Part shown: positions 22,729-34,168 of the stretch, piece after piece
Layout of the letters: every line of letters starts with the position of its first letter
Numbering within the stretch: the stretch's first letter is position 1
NCBI GenBank assembly: GCA_019426215.1
Contig: CM033395.1
Location: 13,692,569-13,756,568 of the forward strand
DNA length: 64,000 nucleotides
Origin: Buddleja alternifolia
Taxonomy: Eukaryota; Streptophyta; Magnoliopsida; Lamiales; Scrophulariaceae
Direction: 5' to 3'
The notes under the pieces: generated by a model
The model's database searches: none
The model's input: the letters and a program-made list of their open reading frames with translations, nothing else
What the model was told of the DNA's origin: nothing
Program-made: the position numbers and the translations under genes

Positions 22729-24374
22729 GATATCTAGTACAGAGGGAGCTAGATCTTCATTCTGTATTAGAGGAGGATCATGGAGATGATCCCTCCACTT
22801 TTGATCAAGCAATGGTGGATGTGGATGCTACTAGATGGCGTGAAGCTATGCAAACTGAGATTGATACGATGCATGCAAACTAAGTCTGGAAACTTGTGGA
22901 CCAACCTGAAGGAGTAAAACCAATCAGGTGCAAATGGATTTACAAGAGAAAGATTGGTGTTGATGGCAATATTGTCACCTACAAAGTCAGGCTAGTGGCG
23001 AAAGGGTATAGTCAAAAAGAAGGAATTGACTACCAAGAAACCTTTTCGCCAGTGGCTGTGATAAAATCAATAAGGATTCTACTTGCAATAGACGCACACC
23101 TAGACTATGAAATATGACAAATGGATATCAAAACTGCTTTCCTAAATGGATTCCTAGAAGAGGACATCTATATGGAATAGCCTAAAGGTTTTGTATCCGA
23201 GGAGCATACTCATAAGGTGTGTAAGCTTGAGAGATCCATTTATGGACTCAAGCAAGCGTCCCGTAGTTGGAATCTACTTTTTGATGAGGCTGTCAAAGGA
23301 TTTGACTTCATCAAGAACGAAGACGAGTCATGTGTTTACAAGAAGGTTAGTGGGAGCAAGATAACATTCCTTGTGTTATATATAGAAGACATATTACTCA
23401 TAGAGAATGATATAGGAATGCTCACCACTGTAAAGAAGTGGCTTTCGAGTACTTTCTCCCCGAAAGACTTGGGAGAGGCAACTTATATTCTAGGGATTCG
23501 AATCTACAGAGATCAAACAAATAGAATGATAAGGCTCTCTCAAGCCCTTTACTTAGAAAAGGTCCTAAAGAGATATAGGATGGAGGATTCTAAGAAAGGG
23601 TTTCTGCCAATGAGGCATGGGATACATCTCTCAAAATCTATGTGTCCTCAAAGTGAGGAAGATTGAAAGCAAATGAGCATTGTACCCTATGCATCAGCAG
23701 TGGGTAGTCTGATGTACGCAATGTTGTGTACTAGACCTGACATTGCTTATTCAGTAAGCGTTGTTAGTCAATTTTAAGCAAACCCAGGCAAGGAACATTG
23801 GATAGCTGTAAAGAATATCCTAAAGTATCTGAAGAAAACCAAGGATATGATTCTCATCTATAGGAGTGGTAGCCTGAGAGTGGATGGGTACACTGATTCA
23901 GATTTTCAATCTGATGTCGATGATCGGAAATCCACCTCAGGATTCGTATTCACCCTCAATGGTGGGGGGAGGGGGGTGAGTTGGAAAAATTCCAAGCAAA
24001 GTACAACCACGGATTCCACTACAGAGGCTGAATACATAGCTGCCTCTAAGGCAGCTAAAGAGGCTGTTTGGATAAGGAAGTTCATAGAAGAAATTCAAGT
24101 GGTTCCTAGCATAAAGCTCTCGTTGCCACTTTACTGTGACAACACTGGAGCAATAGCGGAAGCAAAGGAACCTAGGTCTCACAAAAAGTCCAAACACATC
24201 GAGAGGAGATATCACATCATAAGAGAGATCGTTTCATGAGGAGAAATATCTATTCAGAAAATAGCCTCAGCTGATAATGTCGTTGATCCATTGACCAAGC
24301 CATTGGCACAGGCGGTGCTAGAAAACATCTCGAAGAGATGGGTATTAAATACCATAGCAAATAGCATTGAGTGC
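22729..24374 (+). pseudogene. Reverse transcriptase and RNase H region of element B (broken)
   Basis: The frame resumes right after element C with the linker before RT, then CKWIYK, GIDYQETFSP, QMDIKTAFLNG and SIYGLKQASRSW. The active site at 23379-23390 reads YIED instead of YVDD, so a catalytic Asp is lost. RNase H follows (DFQSDVDDRKSTSGFVF, TTEAEYIA, YCDNTGA) with a small in-frame insertion of Gly/Arg codons after LNGG. Stops lie near 22882, 23116, 23178, 23664, 23775 and 24237; nearly all of the region stays in one frame. Confidence 0.87.
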
Positions 24375-24385
24375 AAGTGAGAGAT
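24375..24385 (+). other. Polypurine tract of element B
   Basis: AAGTGAGAGAT directly before the LTR start TGTTAGAG. It is the same tract as in A and D with one G changed to A. Confidence 0.85.
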
Positions 24386-25963
24386 TGTTAGAGTGTATGC
24401 CCTCAAATGCCATAAAGAGGATAGATTTATAGGGTATTGACTTGTAACTAAACAATATCCTTTTATTATATATAAGGCATTATCTTGTTGTTTTCTTATA
24501 GGCATTTGTAAGGTGTTAATAAACAACGTAAAGTCCTTGAGAATGAAGGAAAACCTTCTACTTCCTATGGGATAGAGAGAATGGCACTAGAAGGGTTTGA
24601 ACCTCATTCTCTAAATAGAGTTCACAAGTTTAAGAAAGTATTTGACTGGACATCAATACAGAACAAGGACTTGCATGATATAAGTTTCGACAGAGAAAGT
24701 GCCAGTCAAACACTATGGGAATGATAGTGGGAACTTATGTCATGGACGTATAAGTTGGACTAATATGTTCGAACATGGCTCACATCAGTTTCATCACATG
24801 GGTATTCACTCACTGACAGTCAATGAAAAAACTGATAAGTTGTGATAGGTACGCGTGAACCTTAGACCTAAGGAATTGAGTTGAAGATGTACTTGTGACA
24901 TCAATTCTGTCATTAGAGTAGTTAGATCCAAATCACCCTTTGGGGGATCGACCTCGAAGTGCGACTTGATGGGCAAGTAGCATTGTTAACATCTATTCTC
25001 TCATAAGTGAATGAGCTAAATATCCTATGCAGTCATGAATGAGTGAGGTTAAAAGTCTTTGGTCAAAGCATAAATGACCTCGACTCATTATGAGCTAAGC
25101 ATATGGTCAAGTCATGTGAGTTTGATTGAAACCATGACTCTCACTTGACTGAGATATAAGATCAAAAGGTTTATACTCGTACGGTATTCACAGCGTATAT
25201 GGTTTGGAATGATCCTATTCATTCGTTCACAATTGGGATACGATGTGAGCCACGTGACTGGCTAGGTGTTACTCACATGTTTTCTCCCAATTGCCATTTG
25301 AGATGAACCTAAAAAGTCGCGCTTAAAGGAAGTGCAAAAGGAAAATCATGGAAAAGACTTGAGAGAATTTTCGGTATTGGGATCGAGATTAATTAATTAA
25401 TCATTAGATGATTTTATTAATTAATTAAGTTAATGAATTAATTAATTTCTTAGAGGAATCTAATTATAAAATTAACATGGATTTAATTAATTTATTTATT
25501 GAATAATTAATATTAATTATTTAATTAATTAAATAAGCATAATAGAGCCAAAGCCCAATGGCGTTAGAAGCCATAAAGTGGGCATCCACATGAGGGGGTT
25601 ATTTAGCCTAGGTTATTGTTTCATTGTAGTATAAATATACTATTTAGAGAAAATTAACCTAAGTGAATTAACACACAAACTTTCTCTACAAGTAAAAACT
25701 CTCCATCCTCAATTTCTCTCTAGCCGTTTCCTCAAGAGAAGAAGAAGAAGATTTTCATTTTTGACTCCGGCATGCCAATTTAGAGATAGCGACGGATTTG
25801 CTATTCAAGAAGGGATTGGAAAGCTAGTTCAGAATTCAACATACGTGAGAACGGTAATTGAATTCGAAACCCAATTTAAATACGAGAAATAGAGATGAGC
25901 CACTGGGATTTAAATTTTATTCTTCCGCTGCGTTATTTGATTTTATGCAAATTTTTCCCAACA
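24386..25963 (+). repeat. 3' LTR of element B
   Basis: A complete 1578-bp LTR, TGTTAGAGTGTATGCCC to TTTTTCCCAACA. It is the reference copy for the truncated 5' LTR and for the solo LTR at 17044-18616. It includes a tract of GAA repeats (about 25738-25750) and the CTTCCGCTGCGTT block near its end. The right flank AACCT opens the continuation of the PIF/Harbinger-like element. Confidence 0.9.
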
Positions 25964-26452
25964 AACCTTACGTTGAATAACTATAATACTGGAATAAAAT
26001 AAAAAAAGATGCAACAACATTATTTACTATCCCCGACATTAGAATATTGCTCCCATAAATGCTCTATTAATGCATTACGGAGTTCAGTTTTTTTTTTAAT
26101 TTATGAAAATCTGCATTTTGTACAAGTTCTTAATATATTTTTATTTATAGTTAAATTTAAAGTGAAATCATATCTAATTGAATAAAAATAATATTTATAG
26201 GACAAAATTATAACTTCATAAAATTTTAAGGACAAAATTGCAAAAGAAAAATAATACAAAAACTAAAATACAAATAATAAAAAAAAAGACTTGCACCAAA
26301 TTTGGTGCAAATGTGAAGTTTCACGCCAAATATGGCGTCCAACATCTCAATTGCACCAAATTTGATGTTAAAAATGGTGTGAGTTGGCACTCCAACCCAC
26401 ACCATTTATACCATTTCCAACCTAAATTTAGAGTGGGTTGGAGATGGTCTTA

Positions 26453-27310
26453 TGTCATGTGTGCTTTTATGGTTAAATGCTTGTTATATGTGATGAGATG
26501 CACATTTCATGGACTTGGACTTATATTTTATTATGCATGCTTAAAATATATAGGATGATTAGCCCATTGGCTTGGGCCAATCTAAATAGTCCGTAAATTG
26601 TGTAATAGTAGAATTGCTAACTTTTTTCTACGATTTATATGCATATTAGCATGATATGAGTTAATATGCTTTGTGAGGCCTTGTTGAAATATTTAAAGTT
26701 CTCCCAGTTAAAAAATAGTATCGAGTTAGTAAAGGATGTGGGACATCCTCTCTCTCCACTAAGCTTTCTAAAATTAGAATTACTATAAATGTGTAATGCT
26801 TCCCAGTTATGGGGGTTATGTATTTAGAAATAATTTGAAATTTCATTAAGTGCATAGAATGCCTTAATCGAAGTATATTTCACCCCAGAAACCTGTTCGG
26901 TTGCAAGGTGAACTTCAAATGTTAGATTATAAGAGTTAGTGGGAATGAACTCGGGTAGTTCACGAGCTTAGAAACCTGTTCGGTTGCGGTTTTGGTGAAC
27001 TATGGGGAAAGGTATTGAATCGTTTGTTGGATAAATTGGTGTGCGACACCACTTTGTATAATCATTGGGCTAGAAATCGGTTAGGTTGCAACCCATTGAA
27101 TTAATTGAAGAACTCAATACTCACTACGAAATCTATCCAACTAGATTTTCAAAAATTGCAGTGGAGTGCAATATTTCCAAAAATGTAGTGGGAGCCAAGT
27201 AAAATTAAAGTCCTAGTTTTACTTGTGTACAATACAAACATCCTAATTAAATCTTGTTTATTTTCTGTGTTTATTATATCTCTCTCTTGAAAATCAACCC
27301 GTTTAAAATT
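26453..27310 (+). other. Untranslated leader of element D, second part
   Basis: The leader resumes after the TTA duplication and is homologous to B from about 12180 on, including the shared phrase GCCCATTGGCTTGGGCC. It contains the stem-loop row at 26733-27097 and ends in a CT-rich tract near 27275 just before the remains of gag. No gene. Confidence 0.75.
26733..27097 (+). other. Row of conserved stem-loops in the D leader (candidate RNA signal)
   Basis: Paired arms: AGGATG/CATCCT (26733-26738/26744-26749), CCCA/TGGG (26802-26805/26810-26813), TTCACC/GGTGAA (26879-26884/26907-26912), TAGTTCAC/GTGAACTA (26956-26963/26995-27002), GGTGT/ACACC (about 27038-27050) and CATTGGG/CCCATTG with one mismatch (about 27063-27097). 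Three loops carry GAAACCTGTTCGGTTGC or a close variant (26888, 26971, 27073). Inside two of them AACC and GGTT can pair as well. Compare 12505-12881. Confidence 0.65.
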
Positions 27311-29550
27311 ATGCTCGAAAATTTTGTCTAAACTGGCCTAACCAAATCAACAGACTTAGAAACTTGAGGAAGGTCTTTAGTTTAGAGTTGTTGACTTGTA
27401 TGCTTGAAGCAAGCATTACTCAAGTCTAAGAATGGGACTATGAGTAGGGCTTAAATATGAGGCGCACTGGACATAGAACCATATGTTTTGGAATCAACTA
27501 TTCTATGACCGATTTTCTCAACTTTTTGTATTCTACATTCTAGAGCTAGTGCTCATGATTGAAGAATTAGAAAGAAGTAAAAAATCTGGGGAAACAAGAG
27601 TGATCAATATTTGAACCAGACATGGTGTCAGGTGTATCCAAATATAGTCCACTTCTGTTCTTTTATAATTCTAAACATGTTTGGATGATTGATTAGTTTT
27701 ATCAAATGGCATTAAGAAAGTTATCATTTCCTGACTTGGTCAAGAAATGGTACTTCTTTAAGTTTGGTAATAACTTTCATGGCATTTATTCTGGAAATAA
27801 GTGTGGGAACAATACATCCTTACTAAAATTGTTAACACGATTTGAAAGTTTGGAATTAGTATACTGTGAACACATAAACTAGAGAACGTAGTATGCTAGA
27901 AATAAACTGGAAGAATTGTTTGGCACCTAAGATTAGGTCATGTCTTACAAGCATAAGATTCACTAGTTAGGAGAAACGTGGGGGTACAAGCCCTTTGGGA
28001 TTGGATCCCTATCCAAACTTAAGAATCTTATCTCATAGGCAAGATGATCAAATCTCCCTACATAGGGAACATATTAAAGGGCTGCTCAAGTTCTCAAGTT
28101 TGTGCATACTGACGTCTATAGTTGAATATATGGTATCTTACTAAGACACTACAATTGGATTGTAATGTCAAGTGTATGATTTCGTAATTTGGCCCGTTCC
28201 TAAAAGAACGTAACATAGTTTCACAGTTGACACTTCCAGCGACTCTACAAATTAATAGTGTAGTAGTATGCAAGAACGAGACATCGTTGGACATGACTCA
28301 TTCTATGCTAAGATACATAGAATTACCCAATTCATAATGAGTCACGCGCTACTCATAGGTTCATCTTAAATAAATGTTCCTCCAAATTCATTCCTAAGAC
28401 ACCATATTAGATGTGGAGCCAGCGGAAGCCTGATCTTAAACACGTGACGGTATGGGAATTCCCAACCCACGTAGAAAATATAAAGGTAAAGAATCTGGAG
28501 ACTTGGTCCTTAAAAAGACGTTTTGTTAGTTATCCTAAAAATTTAGTGGGAGAACTCTTTCTACTTACATGATGATCAGGGGATCATTATGGCCTTAGAG
28601 GTCTGTTGTCTTGAAGATAAGATCGTTGGAGAAATTGGAGAAGGTGGAAAGATTATTCTAAAAGAATAAAACAAAACATCTTACGACACTACTATTCAAG
28701 GAACCAAACTAAGCCCATTAAAACACAACCAGCAACGATTGATATGGAAGAGTCTCTCAGCCGCCTGAGAAAAGTGGTTATCTGCTACAAAGAAAGCATA
28801 GGATGAATGATGTAGCAGAGGAGAACCAAGGATACGATCCCTCTACCATGACAAATCGATGGTGGATATGAACTCTACGAGAAGGTGTCAAGGTTATGAA
28901 AGTGATGATGGATTAGATGACTTTGAATCAATCCTGGACTCTAGTAGATCGCCCCAAGAGTTTTGAACTCATCAAAGGCGAGTACATCTACAAGACAAAG
29001 ATTGATTCGAATGGCAAGGCCAGGCTGATGGCGAAAGGGCGTAGTCAAAAGAAGGGCATTGACTATGAGAAAGCCCCTTTGCCACAGCTAAAGTCAAATC
29101 CATTAGAATCTTAATTTCAATAACAACACACCAATATTATGAAAATTTAGCATGTGGATGTGAAGACTCGTTCATAAATAGATTTTTCTAGAAGGACATC
29201 CATTTCGGACAGCCCAAGGGTATCACATATGAGGTCGATTATCATAAGGTCTACATACTGTATGAATCCATTTATGGATTTAAGCGGACCTCTCATAGTT
29301 AGAATCTTCACTTTACTATGATGAAATGAAGTTCACGCGCATGAAAGGAACCTAGGTCTCACAAATCCAAACAAATGGTGAGATATACAACATCTCTTGT
29401 GAGATCGTTGGAAAGGGCGATATAGCCTTATAGAAAATAAGCTCAACCGATTAAACAGTTGACCTACTCACTGGGTATTGTCATAGGCGGTGCTAGAGCG
29501 ACATCTTTAGAAGATGGGTACTTAATACCATAGCGATTGGCATTGAGTGC
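27311..29550 (+). pseudogene. Wrecked gag-pol of element D
   Basis: Only scraps can be read, in all frames. A Gag-like start near 27311 aligns with the gag start in B. A protease/pre-integrase stretch spans about 27500-27960, followed by integrase scraps to ~28550. An RT start lies at 28917-29114 (LVDRPKSFELIKGEYIYK, KGRSQKKGIDYEKA). After a degraded SIYGFKRTS region the sequence jumps near 29330 to the end of RNase H, so the RT active site and most of RNase H are deleted. No usable protein remains. Confidence 0.75.
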
Positions 29551-29561
29551 AAGTGGGAGAT
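29551..29561 (+). other. Polypurine tract of element D
   Basis: AAGTGGGAGAT immediately precedes the 3' LTR start TGTTAGGAATG, identical to the tract of element A. Confidence 0.88.
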
Positions 29562-31252
29562 TGTTAGGAATGTGCCCTTGATGCCAACGAGGAGTTAGAA
29601 TACAAGGCACAAGTTTATATTATGCAACCTCTAATTAATATAAAGGCAACAATATGTTGTTCGTATAATTCTTGATGGCATCTATAAAGTTTTAAATGAA
29701 CAACTAGTCCATGTGTGTCAAGGAAAACCTTTGCATTCCTTAAGGAGATGGGCACTGGAAGGGTTTAGTACTTGATCACTTAAATTGTTCGCAAGTTAGA
29801 AAATTTCAATTGAGCATTGAGATTCGTATAGACTTGTATGACACATACTCTGACAAAGGAGTGTCAGTTGAACACTATGGGATAGTGGGAGTTTGTGTCA
29901 TAGATACATTGATGGGATTAGTGTATTCGAACACGGCTCGTAGTAATCCGATCACATGGGTTTATACTCAGTGACTGTCAATGATTGGATTACTAATTAT
30001 GAAGGTATGCGTGAGCCTTAGATCTGAGGAGTTACGGTCACAGTGTGCTTGTGACGTTGGATTCTGTCACTAGAGTAGTTAGACCCAAATCACCTGTTGA
30101 AAGGTGGGGTCAACCTCGAAATGTGTTTCAATGGGCAAGTAGCATGTGAGGTGATTACCAAGAAGGAATTCACTGTCTCGAAAGTAAACGAGAAGTATCC
30201 TATGCGATCATAGGTAAATGAGATTGAAAGTCTCTAGCCAGAGCTGATGAAATAACTCGTGTTTAGTAATCTCATATTACTATGATTCTTAGCATATCAT
30301 CGAATTCTGTGAGTTTGACATATTTCATGACTCTCACTTGATTGGGATACGTCAGTGAAGGGCTTATACTCATACGGTATTCATAATCTAGTGGTTCGTA
30401 ATGATATAATCATTTTGTACTCGATTGGGCTACGATGTGGAGCCATAGTGCTGGCTAGGTGTCACCCACATCCTTTGGTATCCTCCCATTGCCAATTGAG
30501 ACGAACCTAAAGAGTCGCGCTATAAAGGAATAAACAGGAAAATCAAGCCTTGTATTTGGAGGGTGTTTTGGTAATTTGTCCTTTGGAAGGACGAATTAAT
30601 TAATTGGACAAATTAATATAATTGGTTGTTTAATTGGATTAAATAATGGTTAATTAAATTAATTAGTTTGAACATTTAATTGACTGGGTTAATTAAATAT
30701 TTAAACTAGAATATTAAATGATTATTTATTTAATTAATTAATATTCATTTAATCAATATATATTTAATTGGATTAAATATTAATTGATTAAATTAATTGG
30801 ACTAAGTTGATTGGATCAACATAGCCCAATTATGGTCCAAAAGCCCCTTTTGGGCGTGTACTGATGGGCCTAGTTGGAGAATTTATTTAATCCTCCAACA
30901 CAAGCCAGAGAACACAGTTGAAAGTTAAATTTCCAGTAGAGAGAAAAACATAACTGAAATTCCTCCACCAGAAATACAAGAGAGAAAATTATTTTTCTTC
31001 CAACTCAGTCTGGCCTAGCCAACATGGAGATTGGAGATGGAGATTTCCCGAAGTCAATTCCGCTGCGTGATGATCTAGAGACGGTACAATTGAACTGTTG
31101 AAGAAGATTGAAGATTGAATACTCGAAAAGGTAAGTTTTTCGTATTCATCTTTTTCATGATTAAAATCGACGAAAGCCACAAATTGATTTTAGTTTGGGA
31201 ATCCGGATCTGTTTTTCGTTTCCGCTGAGCATGCCCAACATGATTCCTAATA
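29562..31252 (+). repeat. 3' LTR of element D
   Basis: A complete 1691-bp LTR, TGTTAGGAATGTGCCC to TGATTCCTAATA; the last bases are mutated from the CAACA seen in the 5' copy. GCTAC (31253-31257) follows as the target duplication, then the pol frame of element E. A splice-donor-like AAAAG/GTAAGT lies at 31131. Confidence 0.9.
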
Positions 31253-31257
31253 GCTAC

Positions 31258-32643
31258 TTCATGTAAGAATTATCTAACAAATTATGTTTTTGAAAAATTT
31301 GGAAAGGTTTTTCTTGCAGATGACGAACCCTTGGAAATAGTTAGTAAGGGTGAGGTCACAGTGACGATGGCACGGGGAATGCAGTTGAAACTGCATAATG
31401 TGTGACAAGTTCCGGGGATGAGAAAGAATTTGATCTCAATGGGTCAAATTGACAGTGATGGGCACACCATGGCGTTTGGTGGTGGTGTATGGGAAATCAC
31501 CAAAAGGAATCTGGTGGTGGCTCGTGGTAAGAAGTCGGGGACTTTGTATACCACAGAAATAAAAAATGACTCATTTGCTGCAGTGGAGGCCATAGAGAAT
31601 GTTCACTTATGGCATAGGCGACTAGGGCATATGAGTGAGAAGGGAATGAGAATCATGGCATCCAAGGGGAAGCTACCAATCTCGAAAATAGTTGAATTGG
31701 GTCTTTACGAAGACTGTGTGCTTGGGAAGTAGAAAAAGGTGAGTTTTTCCAAGACCGGTAGGGAATCGAAGGTAGAGAAGTTGGAGCTTGTGCATACTGA
31801 TGTATGGGGACCGGCTCCCATACTGTCACTTGGAGGGTCAAGATATTATGTTACCTTCATTGTTGATTCCACTCAAAAGGTATGGGTCTATTTTCTGAAA
31901 AATAGGTAGGATGTGTTTAATACCTTTAAGAAGTGGAAGGCAGAAGTCGAGATTGAAATGGGTTTGAGATTGAAGTGTCTGAGGTTGGATAATGGAGGGG
32001 AGTATGACAGCCAATAGTTCAAAGACTATTGTGCAAAGAATGGGATCAAGATGATCAAGACCATTCCGGGGACTCCGCAGCAGAATTGGATTGCAGAACG
32101 GATGAATATAACCTTGAATGAACAAGCTAGGAGCATGAGGCTTTACTCCGGGTCGCCAAAGATATTTTGGGCTGATGCAGTGAACACGGCAGTTTACCTC
32201 ATCAACCGGGGACCTTCAGTACCGTTGGACTTCAAAATACCAGAGGAGGTTTGGTTTGGAAAGGAGGTAAATTTATCGCATTTAAAAATATTCAGTTGTT
32301 TATCTTATGTCTTGCGAAGTTCTGATGACAGGGATAAGTTGGATTCTAAGGCACAAAAGTGCATCTTTATTGGTTATGGAGGAGAGAGTTTTAGGTATCG
32401 GTTCTGGGATTACCAAAACAACAAAATCATATGGCATAAGGACGTCAAGTTTAATGAAAATGTGCTTTACAAGGATAGACTTGGAGTAGAGACCAAGGAA
32501 AATGAGAAACCAAAGGCAATATTGGAAGAGATCACTCTAGACGAGGTTGCTGGGAATGACACTGAGAATAGGATCGAGGATGATCTGGGGACTCTACCAC
32601 CAACCTTGAGAAGATCGAGCAGAACTCCTAAACAAACATGAGG
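31258..32643 (+). pseudogene. Protease end, GAG-pre-integrase and integrase of element E (broken)
   Basis: The frame enters in the protease (KGEVTVTMARGMQLKLHNV, then a TGA near 31403). It continues with RKNLISMGQIDSDGHTM, the zinc region HLWHRRLGHMSEKGM and DCVLGK, and a TAG at 31730-31732. The core has [11 protein letters not shown] (Asp), [12 protein letters not shown] (Asp) and the E of WIAERMNITLNE, where the usual Gly reads Trp. Further stops lie near 31906 and 32014. All pieces share one frame up to 32641. Confidence 0.85.
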
Positions 32644-33228
32644 TATTCCCCTTCCTTACACTATTTACTTTTGACAGATTCGGGTGAGCCCGAGTCGTAG
32701 AAAGAGGCGATGGGTATAGGAGATTCTCTCAAGTGGGAGCTAGCCATGAAGGATGAAATGAACTCACTTGAGAGAAACAGAACTTGGAGGTTGACTAAGT
32801 TACCAAAGGAAAAACGGGCTTTGCAGAACAAGTGGGTGTTCCGGGTTAAGGATGAACCAGATGGTAAAAGGTACAAAGCAAGGTTGGTGGTCAAAGGGTT
32901 CTAGCAAAAGGAAGGGATTGACTACACAGAGATTTTTTCGCCGATTGTCAAGTTAACTACTATTAGAATGGTTCTAAGTGTTGTTGCTGCAGAGGGTTTG
33001 CATATTAAGCAATTAGATGTAAAAAGGGCATTCCTTCATAGGAAATTGGAGGAGGATATCTACATGGTTCAACCGGAAGATTTTCTGGAGAATGGATGAG
33101 AAGACCTTGTATGCAAGCTAGAGAAAAGCTTGTATCGACTTAAACAAGCTCCGAGGCAATGGTATAAGAAGTTTGACACCTTCATGGCTAGTAGTGGATA
33201 TACTAGGTGTCAAATGGATCATTGCTGT
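32644..33228 (+). pseudogene. Reverse transcriptase of element E, N-terminal half
   Basis: After a frameshift near 32650 the RT start reads KWELAMKDEMNSLERN, NKWVFRVKDEPDGKRYKARLVVKGF then TAG (32902-32904), EGIDYTEIFSPIVK, QLDVKRAFLH, EDIYMVQP and LYRLKQAPRQWYKKF. Element F interrupts just before the YVDD active site. The other half starts at 46802. Confidence 0.85.
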
Positions 33229-34168
33229 TGTTCACACAAATTTTCAAGTCTGCATTTTATAAACAAGAAAAGATAATATGGACAAATAAATAAATCAACT
33301 TAAAGAAAATTACAATTTTAGTGGAATAATTCTCCTATCGAAGACTAATCCCCTGATTCTTCACTCCGAACACGATTCAAGGGCTTGAAAGCTTATTCTT
33401 GAATCAAACGATGTAAATGATTTGGGAAAGTTGAAAGTTTCAAGGCCAGCTCGTCGCTTTGATCTTCTTTCGACTTGATTTGTATTTTTATAACGTTTAT
33501 TCGAGGGTTTAACACCTTAATCTTGGATCAAACGATATAATTTGATGAATTTCGTCAAGAACACTTTGAAGTTTGTCTTGAACGCCTTCTTGAATTTGAA
33601 GAACTTGTAGAGAGAATTTGAGAATTTCTCTTGTCTTCTTTAGCTCCAATTGAATTTTTTGTGTCCTCTTTGTGAACTCCCATGGACCTTATTTATAGGT
33701 GTAGAATGGAGAAGTCACAAATGCATTAAACACCTTTGATAATTATCTCTTTAATTTTGTATTTATTAAATAATATCATTTACTTTTGAGCCATTTGTTT
33801 GGCAAATATTCGATGAGGATAAATTTAATAGATATTATCTTTTTAATATCTTTATTTAATTAAAGAGATAAATATCAATTACTTTGGAGCCATTTGATTG
33901 GCTAACATATCCACTTGGCGCAGTTGATTGGTAGTTGACTTTACAACTGAAAGACATAATTTAATTGGCTGGACCATCTCTATTTGACACGTGGCGCGAT
34001 TTGATTTGCCAATAAAAATAAATATTAAAATATCTATTAAACCAGTTATTTAATTTTGGAATTAAATTTGATAAATCCCAAAATATAAATTAAAGACTTA
34101 ACTTGATAATTAATATTATATTTTTTACTTGTCATCATTTGATTGGACTTAAATTTGATCTGTCAACA
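33229..34168 (-). repeat. 3' LTR of element F
   Basis: A 940-bp LTR, the downstream one in element direction. It is nearly identical to 45849-46796, with indels such as one A missing near 33255. The G-rich minus-strand sequence CGAAGGGGCATT just outside it (34169-34180) is the likely polypurine tract. Confidence 0.9.

Larger units (their letters stand above)
3788..25963 (+). mobile_element. Element B: Ty1/Copia retrotransposon carrying two nested elements
   Basis: The order is truncated 5' LTR, primer site (11162-11174), leader, gag, protease, integrase, RT, RNase H, polypurine tract and 3' LTR (24386-25963). A interrupts the 5' LTR (3902-10045) and C interrupts pol (15365-22728). About 400 bp of the 5' LTR start is missing at the junction near 3788, so no target duplication can be shown; the right flank is AACCT. 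Many stops and a mutated RT active site make it inactive. It sits inside the PIF/Harbinger-like element. Confidence 0.88.
3319..26449. mobile_element. PIF/Harbinger-like terminal-inverted-repeat element, split by element B
   Basis: The left end GAGCATCTCCAACCCA (3319-3334) and the right end TGGGTTGGAGATGGTC (26434-26449) are inverted repeats with one mismatch. They are flanked by TTA at 3316-3318 and 26450-26452. A 3-bp TTA duplication and such ends fit the PIF/Harbinger (Tourist-like) group. Only 3319-3787 and 25964-26449 belong to it, about 955 bp; the rest is element B. Both ends carry subterminal TTGCACCA-type repeats in both orientations. No transposase is visible, so this is a non-autonomous element. 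The target was the leader of element D. Confidence 0.8.
1..31252 (+). mobile_element. Element D: decayed Ty1/Copia retrotransposon, split by a nested insert
   Basis: D occupies 1-3318 and 26450-31252; a terminal-inverted-repeat element with further nested retrotransposons separates the two parts. The visible order is 5' LTR (its first ~297 bp are left of the window), tRNA-Met primer site, long leader, wrecked gag-pol, polypurine tract and 3' LTR. The two LTRs show 8 mismatches in the first 120 aligned bases (1-120 against 29859-29978), so D is old. Right of the 3' LTR comes GCTAC (31253-31257), the expected 5-bp target duplication; its left partner is off-window. Beyond it the pol frame of element E begins, so D inserted into E. 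RT and RNase H are mostly deleted, so D cannot move by itself. Confidence 0.88.

Noticed and set aside
26238..26558. 106-codon plus-strand frame
   Set aside because: It spans the right end of the TIR element and the resumed D leader, so it joins unrelated sequences.
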